A stretch of 16,431 bases of DNA from Chthoniobacterales bacterium (GTDB lineage: Bacteria > Verrucomicrobiota > Verrucomicrobiia > Chthoniobacterales > UBA10450), in NCBI GenBank assembly GCA_025980625.1, contig JAICXG010000036.1, forward strand, positions 1 through 16,431, in the 5' to 3' direction. The notes below the pieces were generated by a model that was not told the DNA's origin, ran no database searches, and saw nothing but the letters and a program-made list of their open reading frames with translations. Below are positions 1 through 6,929 of this stretch, piece by piece (the first letter of the stretch is position 1; every line of letters begins with the position of its first letter). The position numbers and the translations under genes were made by a program.

Positions 1-73
1 AACGATTTGCGATCGGATCGCTCGCCGTGACGAGGGATAAAAGCTCGGCGCCGGTTGGTTGTTTCACGTCATG

Positions 74-96
74 CTTTCGCCGAAAGGCGGCGAAAG
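74..96 (-). terminator. Hairpin downstream of the DAHP synthase gene
   Basis: A perfect 9-bp inverted repeat, CTTTCGCCG (74-82) and CGGCGAAAG (88-96), surrounds a 5-base loop. It lies about 10 bases past the stop codon of the minus-strand DAHP synthase gene, where a transcription terminator or 3'-stabilising hairpin would be expected. No clear U-run follows it on the minus strand, so classical Rho-independent termination is not proven. Confidence 0.4.
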
Positions 97-106
97 TTCA
101 ATCCGG

Positions 107-1123
107 CTAGAGCTCGCGGCCGACGGCTTCCGCGACCGCGCGAAGGCGCCTGACCAGATCGCGGAAAACCTCCGGGCGCAGAGCCTGTTCGCCGTCGCTC
201 CGCGCTTCCTCCGGCTCGTCGTGCACTTCGACCATGACGGCATCCGCGCCCGCGGCGACGGCGGCGAGCGCCATCTGCGGGATGAATTCGCGCAAGCCGA
301 TGCCGTGCGTTGGATCGACCACGACGGGCAAACGGGTCTTCGCTTTCAGGATCGGGACGGCATTCAGATCGAGGGTGTTGCGGGTCATCGTTTCAAAGGT
401 GCGGATGCCGCGCTCACAAAGCAGGACGCGCGGATTGCCCTCGCTCAGGATGTATTCCGCGCTCAAGAGCAGGTCGTTGATCGTCGCGCTGAATCCGCGC
501 TTCAACATCACCGGCAGCCGGCTGCGGCCGACTTCCTTGAGGAGGGCGAAATTTTGCATGTTGCGTGAGCCGATCTGGAGGCAATCGGCATATTTCTCCA
601 CCCGGGCGAGATCGCGCGTATCCATAATTTCGGTGATGATCGGCAGCCCAGTCTCAGCCCGCGCTTCGGCGAGATAACGCAGGCCATCTTCACCGAGGCC
701 TTGAAAGCTGTATGGAGAAGTGCGCGGCTTGAAAGCGCCGCCACGGAGGACCCGCGCGCCCGCTTGCTTGACCGCTTTGGCGATTGTGAGCATTCGTTCT
801 TTGCTCTCGACCGAACAGGGTCCGGAAATGAGGACGACGCGCTGCCCGCTCCCGAGCTTCACATCCCCGATCGAGACTGGCGGGGGTAAGGAGCCGTTCT
901 CCTGCGCGACGAGCTTGTAAGGTTTCATCACCGGCACGACCGATTCCACTCCCGGAATTGCCCCGAGCGGCTTGTCGCGCACGACCTCGTCCGGCCCGAT
1001 GACGCCGATGAGGACGCGCGATTCGCCGCGCATGACCTGCGAACGCAGCCCGAATTGTTCGATCCGGGCCACGATGTGGTCGATCTGCGCTTCGGTCACG
1101 CGCGGTTGAGTGATGATGATCAT
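107..1123 (-). CDS. aroF: 3-deoxy-7-phosphoheptulonate (DAHP) synthase, class I with N-terminal regulatory-like domain
   Basis: This enzyme condenses phosphoenolpyruvate with erythrose 4-phosphate, the first committed step of the shikimate pathway in the cytoplasm. The 338-residue product has a ferredoxin-like N-terminal domain (about 1-70), as in Thermotoga/Bacillus-type (AroA-I-beta) enzymes, followed by the TIM barrel. Visible barrel motifs are GPCSVES (101-107), RGGAFKPRTSPYSF (127-140), the SRNMQNF stretch (186-192), CERGIRTFE (236-244), DPTHG (270-274) and the metal-site EVH near 299-301. Length and motifs are complete, so it should be active. In this subtype the N-terminal domain is known to mediate feedback inhibition by tyrosine or phenylalanine; that is family knowledge, not visible here. 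The ATG start gives an intact MIIITQ beta-strand N-terminus; no Shine-Dalgarno sequence precedes it. The L,D-transpeptidase gene lies 75 bases upstream on the same strand. A hairpin follows the stop. Confidence 0.96.
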   Translation of the reverse strand: MIIITQPRVTEAQIDHIVARIEQFGLRSQVMRGESRVLIGVIGPDEVVRDKPLGAIPGVESVVPVMKPYKLVAQENGSLPPPVSIGDVKLGSGQRVVLISGPCSVESKERMLTIAKAVKQAGARVLRGGAFKPRTSPYSFQGLGEDGLRYLAEARAETGLPIITEIMDTRDLARVEKYADCLQIGSRNMQNFALLKEVGRSRLPVMLKRGFSATINDLLLSAEYILSEGNPRVLLCERGIRTFETMTRNTLDLNAVPILKAKTRLPVVVDPTHGIGLREFIPQMALAAVAAGADAVMVEVHDEPEEARSDGEQALRPEVFRDLVRRLRAVAEAVGREL

Positions 1124-1198
1124 GTCGCGAGGAGCAGGAGTTTAACGCCTGCTCGAAGGTGAGCAACCTTACGCTGCGTGGCCGGGAGGAGCTACTCG

Positions 1199-1834
1199 TT
1201 AGGGCGTGATCGTTACCGGGGTGCCCACTTCCACGTTGCTGAAAAAATCTTCTGCCATGAATTCCGGCATCCGGATACATCCGTGCGAGGCAGGATAGCC
1301 GGGAAGATACCCGGCGTGCAATCCAAACCCAGGCGAGATTTGCATGTAATAGGGCATGGGCGCGCCTTTGTAATGGGTGCCGGGCGGCTTCGGGTCCTTT
1401 TGATTGTCGACGTTAGGCACGATGACATTGTCCAAATTGTCGACATAGTCGCCATACCGACTCGAAGCATGGTCGATATCTTTCTGGCGCACTCTGAACG
1501 TCCCGGTAGGCGTATCGAGGCCTTCGCGCCCGGTCGAAAGCTGCGAGATGCCGACGAGCTGCCCGCCCTTGTAAAAATAAGCGCGCTGCTCGCTCAGGCT
1601 GATCTTGATTGACGGTTTGCCGGGAACTCCCTCTCCATCCCAGTAGGAGACATTGTCCACCGGCGCCTCCGGCGACACCGGCCGATCGCCATAAGCTCCG
1701 CCGAGGTATTCCGTTTGCCCGTAGGCCAGCCGCGGATCATCTTCGGCACAGCCCATCATGCCAAAAGCAGCCGCAGCTAGCGCCGCCAGGACAGCCACAG
1801 CGGACCGAATATGGGACAAAACGGAGGTTTTCAC
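1199..1834 (-). CDS. L,D-transpeptidase (YkuD domain) lipoprotein
   Basis: This is a 211-residue envelope protein. The N-terminus has basic residues (K2, R10), an Ala/Leu-rich hydrophobic stretch and a lipobox-like MMGC with Cys29, so it is probably a signal peptidase II-processed lipoprotein. A YkuD catalytic domain fills about residues 75-211: the TPTGTF strand (108-113), a conserved His at 173 and the active-site signature SHGCIRMP (183-190) with catalytic Cys186. YkuD enzymes make 3-3 peptidoglycan crosslinks or anchor proteins to peptidoglycan; which applies here cannot be told. The start is a GTG; it is preferred because later candidates would remove the basic N-region. The stop codon TAA overlaps one copy of the TCGTTAGG repeat. 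A promoter-like sequence ends 11 bases before the GTG. Confidence 0.92.
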   Translation of the reverse strand: MKTSVLSHIRSAVAVLAALAAAAFGMMGCAEDDPRLAYGQTEYLGGAYGDRPVSPEAPVDNVSYWDGEGVPGKPSIKISLSEQRAYFYKGGQLVGISQLSTGREGLDTPTGTFRVRQKDIDHASSRYGDYVDNLDNVIVPNVDNQKDPKPPGTHYKGAPMPYYMQISPGFGLHAGYLPGYPASHGCIRMPEFMAEDFFSNVEVGTPVTITP

Positions 1835-1845
1835 GGCGGGAGCGC

Positions 1846-1874
1846 ACTAAAGTAGCGGGCCATCAGAAAGTCAA
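1846..1874 (-). promoter_or_regulatory. Candidate sigma70-type promoter of the L,D-transpeptidase gene
   Basis: On the minus strand TTGACT (1869-1874, 5 of 6 to the -35 consensus) is followed after 17 bases by TTTAGT (1846-1851, 4 of 6 to TATAAT). Only 11 bases separate the -10 from the GTG start, so the transcript would carry an untranslated leader of only a few bases. No Shine-Dalgarno sequence is present in that interval. Confidence 0.5.
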
Positions 1875-1913
1875 GACAGCTGCCGCCGTGCCGTGGCTCG
1901 GTGGGAACGCGGC

Positions 1914-1941
1914 TTGAATTTTGCTTGCTTTTGCTGAGAAT
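1914..1941 (+). promoter_or_regulatory. Weak candidate promoter of the zinc-ribbon gene pair
   Basis: TTGAAT (1914-1919), a 16-base spacer and GAGAAT (1936-1941) match the sigma70 consensus at 4 of 6 positions each. It would start transcription roughly 25-30 bases before the ATG at 1976. An alternative pairing TTGCTG (1931-1936) with TAACAA (1954-1959) at 17 bases also exists, so the exact promoter is uncertain. Confidence 0.3.
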
Positions 1942-1975
1942 GCGCACGTTGCCTAACAAATCAGGTTGCGATCCG

Positions 1976-2332
1976 ATGCCGACTTACGAATACAGCTGCC
2001 AAAAATGCGGGAAAAACTTCGATGCCTTCCAATCGATGCGCGATGAGCCGTATCAAATCTGCCCGAAAGAACTCTGTCGCCTCCCGAAATGGGGCAAGGG
2101 GAAGGTGAAACGCCTGCTCGGGACCGGCGCGGGCCTCATCTTCAAGGGCTCCGGATTTTATATCACCGATTACCGAAGCGAATCCTACAAGAACGCGGCG
2201 AAAAAAGACTCCTCTTCCGGGACGGAAAAGGCCGGCGGAGGCGAAAGTGGCGGAGGCAAGAGTGAGAGCAAACCAGCCCCTGCGCCTGAGAAAAAGACCG
2301 AGGTGACAAAGAAGAAGGGATCCGAGTCATGA
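1976..2332 (+). CDS. FmdB-family zinc-ribbon protein
   Basis: This 118-residue protein starts MPTYEYSCQKCGKNFDAF, the hallmark N-terminus of the FmdB/CxxC_CxxC_SSSS putative regulatory family (Cys8, Cys11). The ATG at 1976 is chosen because it gives exactly this family start; a GTG 75 bases upstream would add an unrelated extension. The second half of the zinc site is unusual: Cys29 and Cys34 are separated by four residues (CPKELC) rather than the common two. Residues 47-66 keep the family's GTGAGLIFKGSGFYITDYRS-like segment. The last 45 residues are a low-complexity Gly/Ser/Lys/Pro tail, probably disordered. The family's molecular role is poorly defined. The stop overlaps the next gene's start by 4 bases (ATGA), so the two are almost certainly co-translated. 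Confidence 0.9.
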   Translation: MPTYEYSCQKCGKNFDAFQSMRDEPYQICPKELCRLPKWGKGKVKRLLGTGAGLIFKGSGFYITDYRSESYKNAAKKDSSSGTEKAGGGESGGGKSESKPAPAPEKKTEVTKKKGSES

Positions 2333-3075
2333 CAGCGTTGATTTGCCCAGAGTGCCGCTACGAAAACGAGACCGAGCGGATTTACTGCCACGACTGTGGC
2401 ACCCGGCTGGATCGAAGTGGCCTCCTTGCGAAAGAAGCCAGCAACCGAGAATCAGCGGCAGACACCCAGCGGCGACTCAAGCAGATGTGGGATCCGAAGC
2501 GTGGTCGTGCGAAGCGGCTGACGGTGAAGGGGGTGAAATTTCTTGCCGGCGCGATGGCTTGTGCGGCAGTGATCCTCATGCTCCTGCAACCGCAACTCCC
2601 GCCGGAAGCGAAGAGCGACGCGACTGTACCGCTGATCAGCATGGATTTGCTCTCAGCCATCTCGAACCGGCAGGCGGCCCCCCTGAGTTATACTCAGGAC
2701 CAGGTGAACAGTTATCTCGCCTCCGGCCTGCGCCGGAAAGACGCTCCCAGCCGGAGCAATTTTTTCCCCGTGCATCGGGTTTTGGTGCAATTCCAGGAAG
2801 GGCTCTGCACAGTCGCGATCGAGCGGCAGCTCATCGCCGGGTTTGTGTTGGCAAGCGAAAGCTCTTATCGAGTGCGAACGGAGAACGGCCAAATCTTTGC
2901 CGAGGCGACCGGCGGATCCATCGGGCGTATGCCGATTCATCCCATGCTCCTGAAAATGGGGAACCCTTTGCTCCAGCCGCTCTGGAAATGGCTGGCGCGT
3001 GAGCGCAACTCGGTCACGAAAATGAGTGCGATCGAGTTCCATCCAAATTCCGTGACGCTGATTGCCCGCCGTTAG
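2329..3075 (+). CDS. Zinc-ribbon, single-pass membrane protein of unknown function
   Basis: This 248-residue protein has an N-terminal zinc ribbon with CPEC (Cys6, Cys9) and CHDCG (Cys20, Cys23), a basic segment (about 48-70, rich in Arg and Lys), one predicted transmembrane helix (about 69-86) and a C-terminal domain of about 150 residues that I do not recognise. The basic region before the helix suggests that the zinc ribbon is cytoplasmic and the large domain periplasmic. The start overlaps the preceding FmdB-type gene (ATGA) and, unlike most genes here, has a good Shine-Dalgarno sequence, AAGGGA (2315-2320), 8 bases upstream. The two zinc-ribbon genes form a bicistron. It converges with the next gene. 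Confidence 0.85.
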   Translation: MTALICPECRYENETERIYCHDCGTRLDRSGLLAKEASNRESAADTQRRLKQMWDPKRGRAKRLTVKGVKFLAGAMACAAVILMLLQPQLPPEAKSDATVPLISMDLLSAISNRQAAPLSYTQDQVNSYLASGLRRKDAPSRSNFFPVHRVLVQFQEGLCTVAIERQLIAGFVLASESSYRVRTENGQIFAEATGGSIGRMPIHPMLLKMGNPLLQPLWKWLARERNSVTKMSAIEFHPNSVTLIARR

Positions 3076-3129
3076 CCGTTTTCCTGACGGTACCTTTTGC
3101 TCGTTAGGCAACCCGCCACATGTTCCCGC

Positions 3130-3654
3130 CTACACCAACCCGCGGCGGCGAAACTCGCCGAGATTATCGCCGCTCGAGCGCTCAATGAGGTCGATGGTGA
3201 ACTTGAGCAGACAAACCTCCCAGGCATCATCCACACCTTGAATCACCGCGCTGAGCGGTTCATCCGCCTGCTCCACCTGCCTCCGCGTCTGTTCGATCAC
3301 CGATGACATGCGAGCGCGCACGCACTTTTCAACTACATCGGTCTTGCGAAACTGAAATCCGTAACGAAGCACCGCAAATTTCTGCGCCTGTCCACGCAAC
3401 CGTTCGGCAAAGCGCTGCGCCTTTTCGCCGAAACCTTCGAGCAGCAGGCGCGCGTAATGATCGGGCGTAACGATTTGCGGGCGCTCGGCATGAATCCGGC
3501 CGTCGCGCACTCGCACTTCGTTGACGCGGTCCATCAACTCGCTGATGAGATAGAAGCGAAAGCTTGTTTGCCCGAAAGTGGCAATCCGGCTTTGCGGTGC
3601 CAGAATCACTTCGGTGTTCTCGATCGCGTATTGAAAATCGTCTTCACTCCACAT
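3130..3654 (-). CDS. Conserved hypothetical protein
   Basis: I do not recognise this 174-residue protein by name. It has no signal peptide and no membrane segment. It looks like a globular, mostly helical cytoplasmic protein: a short beta/loop N-terminus around ENTEVILAP (12-20) and the ATFGQTSFRFYLISE segment (25-39), then charged helices (about 66-130), then a GVDDAWEVCLLKF segment (140-152). The strongly amphipathic, ordered composition and normal coding character support a real gene. It is monocistronic: convergent with the zinc-ribbon pair on one side and divergent from the TPR lipoprotein gene on the other, with 129 bases between the two starts. Confidence 0.75.
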   Translation of the reverse strand: MWSEDDFQYAIENTEVILAPQSRIATFGQTSFRFYLISELMDRVNEVRVRDGRIHAERPQIVTPDHYARLLLEGFGEKAQRFAERLRGQAQKFAVLRYGFQFRKTDVVEKCVRARMSSVIEQTRRQVEQADEPLSAVIQGVDDAWEVCLLKFTIDLIERSSGDNLGEFRRRGLV

Positions 3655-3783
3655 CTTGTTTGTAACCTACCACAGCGGGGCTGCCCTGCCCGTGGAATTA
3701 GCTTCGTTGCGTCAATGAAGAAGAAAAATCTTTGCCCGCATTTGAGTCTTTGTCTCATCCTGTAGCTTGCCATTCCTGTTATT

Positions 3784-5058
3784 ATGCGCATGAACGCTTC
3801 TCTTGTTCGCTATCTCTGCCCGGGCATTATTTCTTTGGTTTTCAGCATCTTTTCCGGTTGTACCGAGTCCGAGAAGACGCAGTTCCTGACTCAGGGCGAG
3901 CAACATCTACAGTCGGGCGATTATGAGCAGGCGAAAAGCGATTACATGAAGGTCCTGCAGGTTGCGCCCTACAATGCGGTTGCCGCGGCCCGTCTCGGTC
4001 AGATCTGGCTGGAAGAAGGCGACCCATGGCGAGCCGGAGTCTTTCTGAAAAAAACGGTCGAACTGGCGCCGGAAGACTCGGCCAGCAGGTTCCGGCTGGC
4101 CAAAGTCTATCAAGCCATTGGATCGGAAAACAAAGCTCGGGAAGAAGTTCTCAAGGTCTTACAACAGCCGGGAGCCAAGGGTGAGGCAATAGTTACACTT
4201 ACTGAGCTGGCGCACACGCCGCAGGAGATAGCTGACGCCGGGCGGATGCTCGATGATATTTCGCGCAAGGACACTGCTTCCTATCAACTAGCGCAGGCTA
4301 ACCTCGCGTTGCGCCGGAAAGATTTCATTGCCGCTGAGATTGCGGTAAACAAGGCTATCGCGCTTGCTCCCAGGTCGCCGGATGCTCACCAGGCGCTCGG
4401 TTTTCTTAAGTTGCTCGAAAAGGATGGAGGCGAGGCGGCAGAAGCTTTCAAGATCGCGACTGAGCTGGCCCCCGCGCGGTCTCCCATCAAGGTAAGTTAC
4501 GCCGCCTTTCTGAAAGAGATAGCCGGAGCGGACGCTGCCGCTACCTATCTCAAGGGCGTTACCCAGAAAGCGCCCGATTTCTTTTCTGCCTGGATTGCCC
4601 TCGCGCGAATCGCTCTCGAGCAACAGGCTTATGACGAGACATTGAGTTATCTCAGCAATGTCTTGTCTCGCGATCCGCAAAACCTCGAAGCACAGGAAGT
4701 GCAGAGTGACCTTTGGCTTGCCCAGGACCAGCCGGAAAGAGCCATCCTCATCCTGGGCAACCTGCAAAAGGGTCAGCGCGACTTGCCTGAGATTAACTAT
4801 CGACTTGGTAAAGCTTACCTACAGCAGAAGAAGTTTACTGAGGCAGCGGAAGCTTTGAAGCAGGCATTATCGAGAAATCCGGATCTCATTGAAGCCATTC
4901 TGACCAAGGCGAAGCTTGATCTTGAAACAGGGCAGCCAGATCTGGCCGTGAACGCATTGCAGGAGTTGCTCAAGAAGCACCCCAACCTCAAACCCGCTCA
5001 GGAGCTCCTCGAGGAGGCGCAGCGCGCGGGTCGCCCCGAAAGCGCTCCCAGTCCCTGA
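3784..5058 (+). CDS. TPR-repeat lipoprotein
   Basis: This 424-residue protein has a short hydrophobic signal (about 9-25) ending in FSGC with Cys26, a probable lipobox. Tetratricopeptide-type helical pairs follow from about residue 30 to 415, for example around 33-65 (GDYEQAKSDYMKVLQVAP), 67-99, 165-197, 200-232, 267-300 and 338-372. TPR arrays are protein-binding scaffolds; related lipoproteins work in outer-membrane assembly, secretion or exopolysaccharide export (PrsT-like), but nothing here fixes a partner. Two possible ATGs (3784 and 3790) lie close together; neither has a Shine-Dalgarno sequence. It appears monocistronic, and its end converges with the CoA-binding protein gene. By eye its base composition seems less GC-rich than its neighbours. 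Confidence 0.88.
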   Translation: MRMNASLVRYLCPGIISLVFSIFSGCTESEKTQFLTQGEQHLQSGDYEQAKSDYMKVLQVAPYNAVAAARLGQIWLEEGDPWRAGVFLKKTVELAPEDSASRFRLAKVYQAIGSENKAREEVLKVLQQPGAKGEAIVTLTELAHTPQEIADAGRMLDDISRKDTASYQLAQANLALRRKDFIAAEIAVNKAIALAPRSPDAHQALGFLKLLEKDGGEAAEAFKIATELAPARSPIKVSYAAFLKEIAGADAAATYLKGVTQKAPDFFSAWIALARIALEQQAYDETLSYLSNVLSRDPQNLEAQEVQSDLWLAQDQPERAILILGNLQKGQRDLPEINYRLGKAYLQQKKFTEAAEALKQALSRNPDLIEAILTKAKLDLETGQPDLAVNALQELLKKHPNLKPAQELLEEAQRAGRPESAPSP

Positions 5059-5068
5059 CAATCCGCGA

Positions 5069-5090
5069 TTTTGCAAAAGAGCGAGCTCGC
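5069..5090. other. Two adjacent palindromes between convergent genes
   Basis: TTTTGCAAAA (5069-5078) and GCGAGCTCGC (5081-5090) are perfect 10-bp palindromes placed two bases apart in the 68-base gap between two converging genes. They could act as a bidirectional terminator or as protein-binding sites. Neither has the loop and U-run of a classical terminator, so no function is assigned. Confidence 0.3.
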
Positions 5091-5126
5091 AGAGAACAGG
5101 CCAATGCGGCGCCAAACTCCACGCCC

Positions 5127-5510
5127 CTAGAACAGCCCGGTTCGCAGCATGACCAGCGTGCAGCCTTCCACGACCTCGATCCCGGCGCTGCTGGCGGCTT
5201 CGGCGAGCGCGTCGTTTTCGGCGCCGGGGTTCATGATAATGCGCCGCGGACCTGCGGCGAGAATCTCGTCCATCAATGAAGTGGAGCGTGCCGGCCCGAT
5301 GTAAAGCGTGATGGTGTGCACCGGTTCGCCGATTGCCGCGAGATTTGGAAAACAGGTGAGCCCTTCGATTTCCTCGAACGCGGGATTCACCGGGATCGGC
5401 CGATAATCGTAACGGGCGAGAAGCCGGACCGCCTGGTTCGAATAGCGCTCCGGATTCGGGGAGGCGCCCAGCACCGCCACCTTGCGTTTCTCTTCGGGAA
5501 TCAATGCCAT
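5127..5510 (-). CDS. CoA-binding domain protein (YccU-like)
   Basis: This 127-residue cytoplasmic protein consists of one Rossmann-like CoA-binding domain. Visible features are the first strand and nucleotide loop VAVLGASPNPERYSN (11-25), a middle strand PIPVNPAFEEIEG (38-50), MNPGAEND (93-100) and the closing EGCTLVML (115-122). Length and layout match the stand-alone YccU-like family, which resembles the CoA-binding domain of succinyl-CoA synthetase. No catalytic function is established for the stand-alone family. The ATG start has no Shine-Dalgarno sequence. It is transcribed divergently from the hopanoid operon with 99 bases between the starts. Confidence 0.9.
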   Translation of the reverse strand: MALIPEEKRKVAVLGASPNPERYSNQAVRLLARYDYRPIPVNPAFEEIEGLTCFPNLAAIGEPVHTITLYIGPARSTSLMDEILAAGPRRIIMNPGAENDALAEAASSAGIEVVEGCTLVMLRTGLF

Positions 5511-5572
5511 CTAAATGTCATTTCGACGCGATATCTTTAGTAGCCGGTTCGGCGTGCCCCCGGCCGCCCGCA

Positions 5573-5600
5573 TTGACAGGGTAGTCACGCTAGTTAGTAT
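5573..5600 (+). promoter_or_regulatory. Sigma70-type promoter of the hpnH-shc operon
   Basis: A perfect -35 hexamer TTGACA (5573-5578) is followed after 16 bases by TAGTAT (5595-5600), 4 of 6 to TATAAT. Only 9 bases separate the -10 from the ATG of hpnH at 5610. Transcription would therefore begin about at the start codon, giving a leaderless or nearly leaderless mRNA. No Shine-Dalgarno sequence is present. Confidence 0.6.
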
Positions 5601-5609
5601 CCGGCCAAT

Positions 5610-6920
5610 ATGAGATTTCCTCTCGCGTTAACCACGAAGATCGCCGCATACATCGTCGGCCACAAGCTTCGCGGAACGCAGAAGTTCGCCACCGTCCTGC
5701 AACTCGAGCCGCTCCACACCTGCAACCTGACCTGCACTGGCTGCGGACGCATCCGGGAATATTCGACCAATCTTAAAGATCTGCTTCCGCTCGATGATTG
5801 CCTCGCCGCGGCGGAGGAATGCAAGGCGCCGATGGTTTCGATCTGCGGCGGCGAACCGCTCATCTACCCGCAGATCGAGGCGCTTGTCCAAGGGTTGCTC
5901 GACCAGAAGCGGATCGTTTACATCTGCACGAACGCGATGTTCATGCGCAAAAAAATGCGCGAATGGATGGCCGCCCAGTACCCGAAGCGTCCCACCTTCA
6001 TCGAACAAAAGATCACCGCGCTGTCCGACGCTGGTCTGATGACGGAGAAAGATGCCGCCGCGATTCAACAGGGTCCGAAAGACGCAGCCAAGCCGACGAT
6101 CGGTCCCAGCAAGTGGCTCTATTGGAACGTCCACCTCGACGGGCTGGAGCGGACGCACGACCTGATCGTGGAGCGCGAGGGTGTTTTCCGGGAATGCATT
6201 CTCGCGATCAAGATGGCAAAGATTCTTGGCTACCAAATCGCGACCAACACCACCGTTTACAAAGAAACCGACATGGACGAGGTCGAGCAGATGCTCGATT
6301 TCCTGAGCGATCTTGGTGTCGACGGCCACACCATTACCCCCGGCTACGAATACGACGCGGCAAAGAAGGACATGATCAAGCGGCTCAATCTTCAGCCGGA
6401 AGATTTCTTCCTCACGCGCGACCTGACGGTGAAGAAATTCAGCCGGATGGAACAATGGATGAACCGCTACACCTTTTTCGGGACGCCGGTTTATTTTGAG
6501 TTTCTCGCCGGGAAACGCGATCTCACCTGCTCAGCCTGGGCGATCCCGACCCGCAATATCCGCGGCTGGAAGGCGCCCTGTTATTTCATGACGGATAGCG
6601 TGGGCACCAACGGCACCGGCCATTTCAATACCTATGCCGAGCTGCTCGAGCATGTCGATTGGAGCAAGTACGGCGTCGTCAACGGCGTGGCGCGAGATCC
6701 GCGCTGCGAGAACTGCATGACCCATTGTGGATACGAGCCAACCGCGAGTCTCGGTTTGAACGCGCAGAAGGGCGACACCTGGAAGACGATCAAGTTCAAC
6801 TTCGCTTCCCGGCCCAGGCCGACCGGGAAAGGGAACGAGGTCGCGGTCTACAACGGCGTCACCTCTGGCAATGGTCATCTCACGGGCAAGAAAGCCGAAC
6901 CCGCGGCGAAAGCTTCGTGA
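5610..6920 (+). CDS. hpnH: Adenosyl-hopene transferase HpnH, radical SAM enzyme
   Basis: HpnH joins the 5'-deoxyadenosyl group to hopene, giving adenosylhopane, the first step in extending hopanoid side chains. The radical-SAM cluster motif CNLTCTGC is at 38-45 (Cys38, Cys42, Cys45) inside the family stretch LEPLHTCNLTCTGCGRI, and GGEP (80-83) binds SAM. Other family landmarks are WNVHLDG (172-178), PGYEY (244-248), FLAGKRDLTC (298-307), GWKAPCY (319-325) and a C-terminal CENCMTHCGYE (366-376). At 436 residues it is longer than usual HpnH proteins (about 330-390 by memory). The excess is mainly a charged insertion at about 118-165 between the TNA strand and WNVHLDG, plus a Gly/Lys-rich tail. 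It is the first gene of a two-gene operon with shc, 9 bases downstream. Confidence 0.95.
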   Translation: MRFPLALTTKIAAYIVGHKLRGTQKFATVLQLEPLHTCNLTCTGCGRIREYSTNLKDLLPLDDCLAAAEECKAPMVSICGGEPLIYPQIEALVQGLLDQKRIVYICTNAMFMRKKMREWMAAQYPKRPTFIEQKITALSDAGLMTEKDAAAIQQGPKDAAKPTIGPSKWLYWNVHLDGLERTHDLIVEREGVFRECILAIKMAKILGYQIATNTTVYKETDMDEVEQMLDFLSDLGVDGHTITPGYEYDAAKKDMIKRLNLQPEDFFLTRDLTVKKFSRMEQWMNRYTFFGTPVYFEFLAGKRDLTCSAWAIPTRNIRGWKAPCYFMTDSVGTNGTGHFNTYAELLEHVDWSKYGVVNGVARDPRCENCMTHCGYEPTASLGLNAQKGDTWKTIKFNFASRPRPTGKGNEVAVYNGVTSGNGHLTGKKAEPAAKAS

Positions 6921-6929
6921 CCGCGCGAG

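Noticed and set aside
5628..6455. 275-codon open frame antisense to hpnH
   Set aside because: It lies fully inside a well-supported gene on the other strand. Long antisense frames are expected in GC-rich coding sequence, and the product shows no recognisable motif.
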